A stretch of 5,985 bases of DNA, from positions 1 to 5,985 of the forward strand of contig JAEYTJ010000237.1 of assembly GCA_023434095.1 (NCBI GenBank), written 5' to 3'. This DNA comes from Pseudomonadota bacterium (GTDB taxonomy: Bacteria; Pseudomonadota; Alphaproteobacteria; Rhizobiales; Xanthobacteraceae). A model generated the notes under the pieces. That model ran no database searches. It was not told the DNA's origin and saw only the letters and a program-made list of their open reading frames with translations. A program made the translations under genes and the position numbers. Shown one piece after another: positions 5,394 to 5,985 of the stretch (positions within the stretch are counted from its first letter, which is position 1; every line of letters begins with the position of its first letter).

Positions 5394-5985
5394 ATGCGTA
5401 TCGCGATTGTCAAAGAGAGCTCTGCTTCGGAGCCACGGGTTGCCGCGTCCGCCGACACGGTTAAGCGCTATGTTGGTTTGGGTGCGGCGGTGTTTGTCGC
5501 GTCGGGTGCGGGGGCGGCGTCGGGGATTGGCGACGGGGAGTATGAGGGCGCGGGCGCGACCGTGGTGGCGGACAATGCCGCAGCGGTGGCGGGGGCGGAC
5601 ATCGTGCTCGGCGTGCGCCGGCCGGAAGCCGCTTCGCTGAAGGGTGCCAACAAGGGCGCGCTGGTCATCGCCATCGCCGACCCGCACGGCCACGAGGCGG
5701 CGCTCAATGAGATCGCCGGCACCGGCGTGTCGCTGTTCGCCATGGAGCTGATGCCGCGCATTACCCGCGCGCAGGTGATGGACGTGCTGTCCTCCCAGGC
5801 GAACCTTGCCGGCTACCGCGCGGTGATCGACGCCTCCTCCGAGTTCGGCCGGGCCTTCCCGATGATGATGACGGCGGCCGGCACGGTGCCGGCGGCGCGC
5901 GTGTTCATCATGGGCGCCGGCGTGGCCGGGCTGCAGGCCATCGCCACGGCGCGCCGGCTCGGCGCGGTGGTCTCGGCCACCGATG
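5394..5985 (+). CDS. pntA: Proton-translocating NAD(P) transhydrogenase, alpha subunit (N-terminal part, cut by window edge)
   Basis: The 197 visible codons match the NAD(H)-binding domain I of pyridine nucleotide transhydrogenase, which couples hydride transfer between NADH and NADP+ to proton movement across the inner membrane. It opens with MRIAIVKESSASEPRVAAS. The RQD loop that contacts the nicotinamide appears as R122, Q127 and D130 within PRITRAQVMD, with the same 5/3 spacing as R127/Q132/D135 of the Rhodospirillum rubrum enzyme. The stretch SSQANLAGYRAVI (133-145) and the nucleotide-binding GAGVAG (174-179) are typical. The frame is still open at the last base. The start lies 8 bases after the preceding stop with only a weak Shine-Dalgarno (TGAGA overlapping that stop), so translation is probably coupled. 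In alphaproteobacteria this subunit is often split into pntAA and pntAB, which cannot be judged here. The first ~70 codons use third-position T far more than the rest. Confidence 0.95.
   Translation, partial: MRIAIVKESSASEPRVAASADTVKRYVGLGAAVFVASGAGAASGIGDGEYEGAGATVVADNAAAVAGADIVLGVRRPEAASLKGANKGALVIAIADPHGHEAALNEIAGTGVSLFAMELMPRITRAQVMDVLSSQANLAGYRAVIDASSEFGRAFPMMMTAAGTVPAARVFIMGAGVAGLQAIATARRLGAVVSATD

Overview
The window comes from a very GC-rich bacterial chromosome with strong G/C preference at third codon positions. The last two genes, an aa3-type cytochrome oxidase subunit IV followed directly by the transhydrogenase gene pntA, form a pairing I associate from memory with Alphaproteobacteria. 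Together with the other proteins this points to Hyphomicrobiales, possibly the Xanthobacteraceae side. The taxon is an inference, not something read directly.

Layout. (1) Positions 1-821, minus strand: an AraC-family regulator whose last few codons lie beyond the left edge. (2) An 82-bp divergent spacer holding a good intrinsic terminator pointing at the regulator. (3) Positions 904-1932, plus: a Tat-exported metallo-beta-lactamase-fold hydrolase of the methyl parathion hydrolase/OPHC2 type, plausibly the target of the divergent regulator. (4) A 169-bp spacer with a strong hairpin just before the next gene. (5) Positions 2102-5003, plus: three closely spaced genes that could form one operon. 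They encode an HODM alpha-subunit-like protein (formerly DUF3445), a small polytopic membrane protein, and an ABC1/AarF/UbiB-type atypical kinase with a KVAQ version of the family's KxGQ motif. (6) Positions 5092-5985, plus: a cytochrome oxidase subunit IV-like membrane protein and, 8 bp after it, the first 197 codons of pntA, cut by the right edge.

How the genes may work together. The first pair looks like a small sensing/catabolic unit: a one-component regulator and an exported zinc hydrolase. The middle cluster joins a probable heme-PAS protein, a membrane protein and a kinase family usually tied to ubiquinone or other lipid chemistry, but no shared pathway can be proved from the sequence. 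The last pair is bioenergetic: a respiratory-chain accessory subunit and the proton-translocating NAD(P) transhydrogenase. No mobile element, CRISPR array, tRNA or rRNA was seen. Nothing here is clearly a new system. The best leads are the orphan HODM-like gene and its neighbours, the chain of mini-ORFs before the kinase gene, the terminator in the divergent spacer, and the abrupt codon-use change inside pntA.
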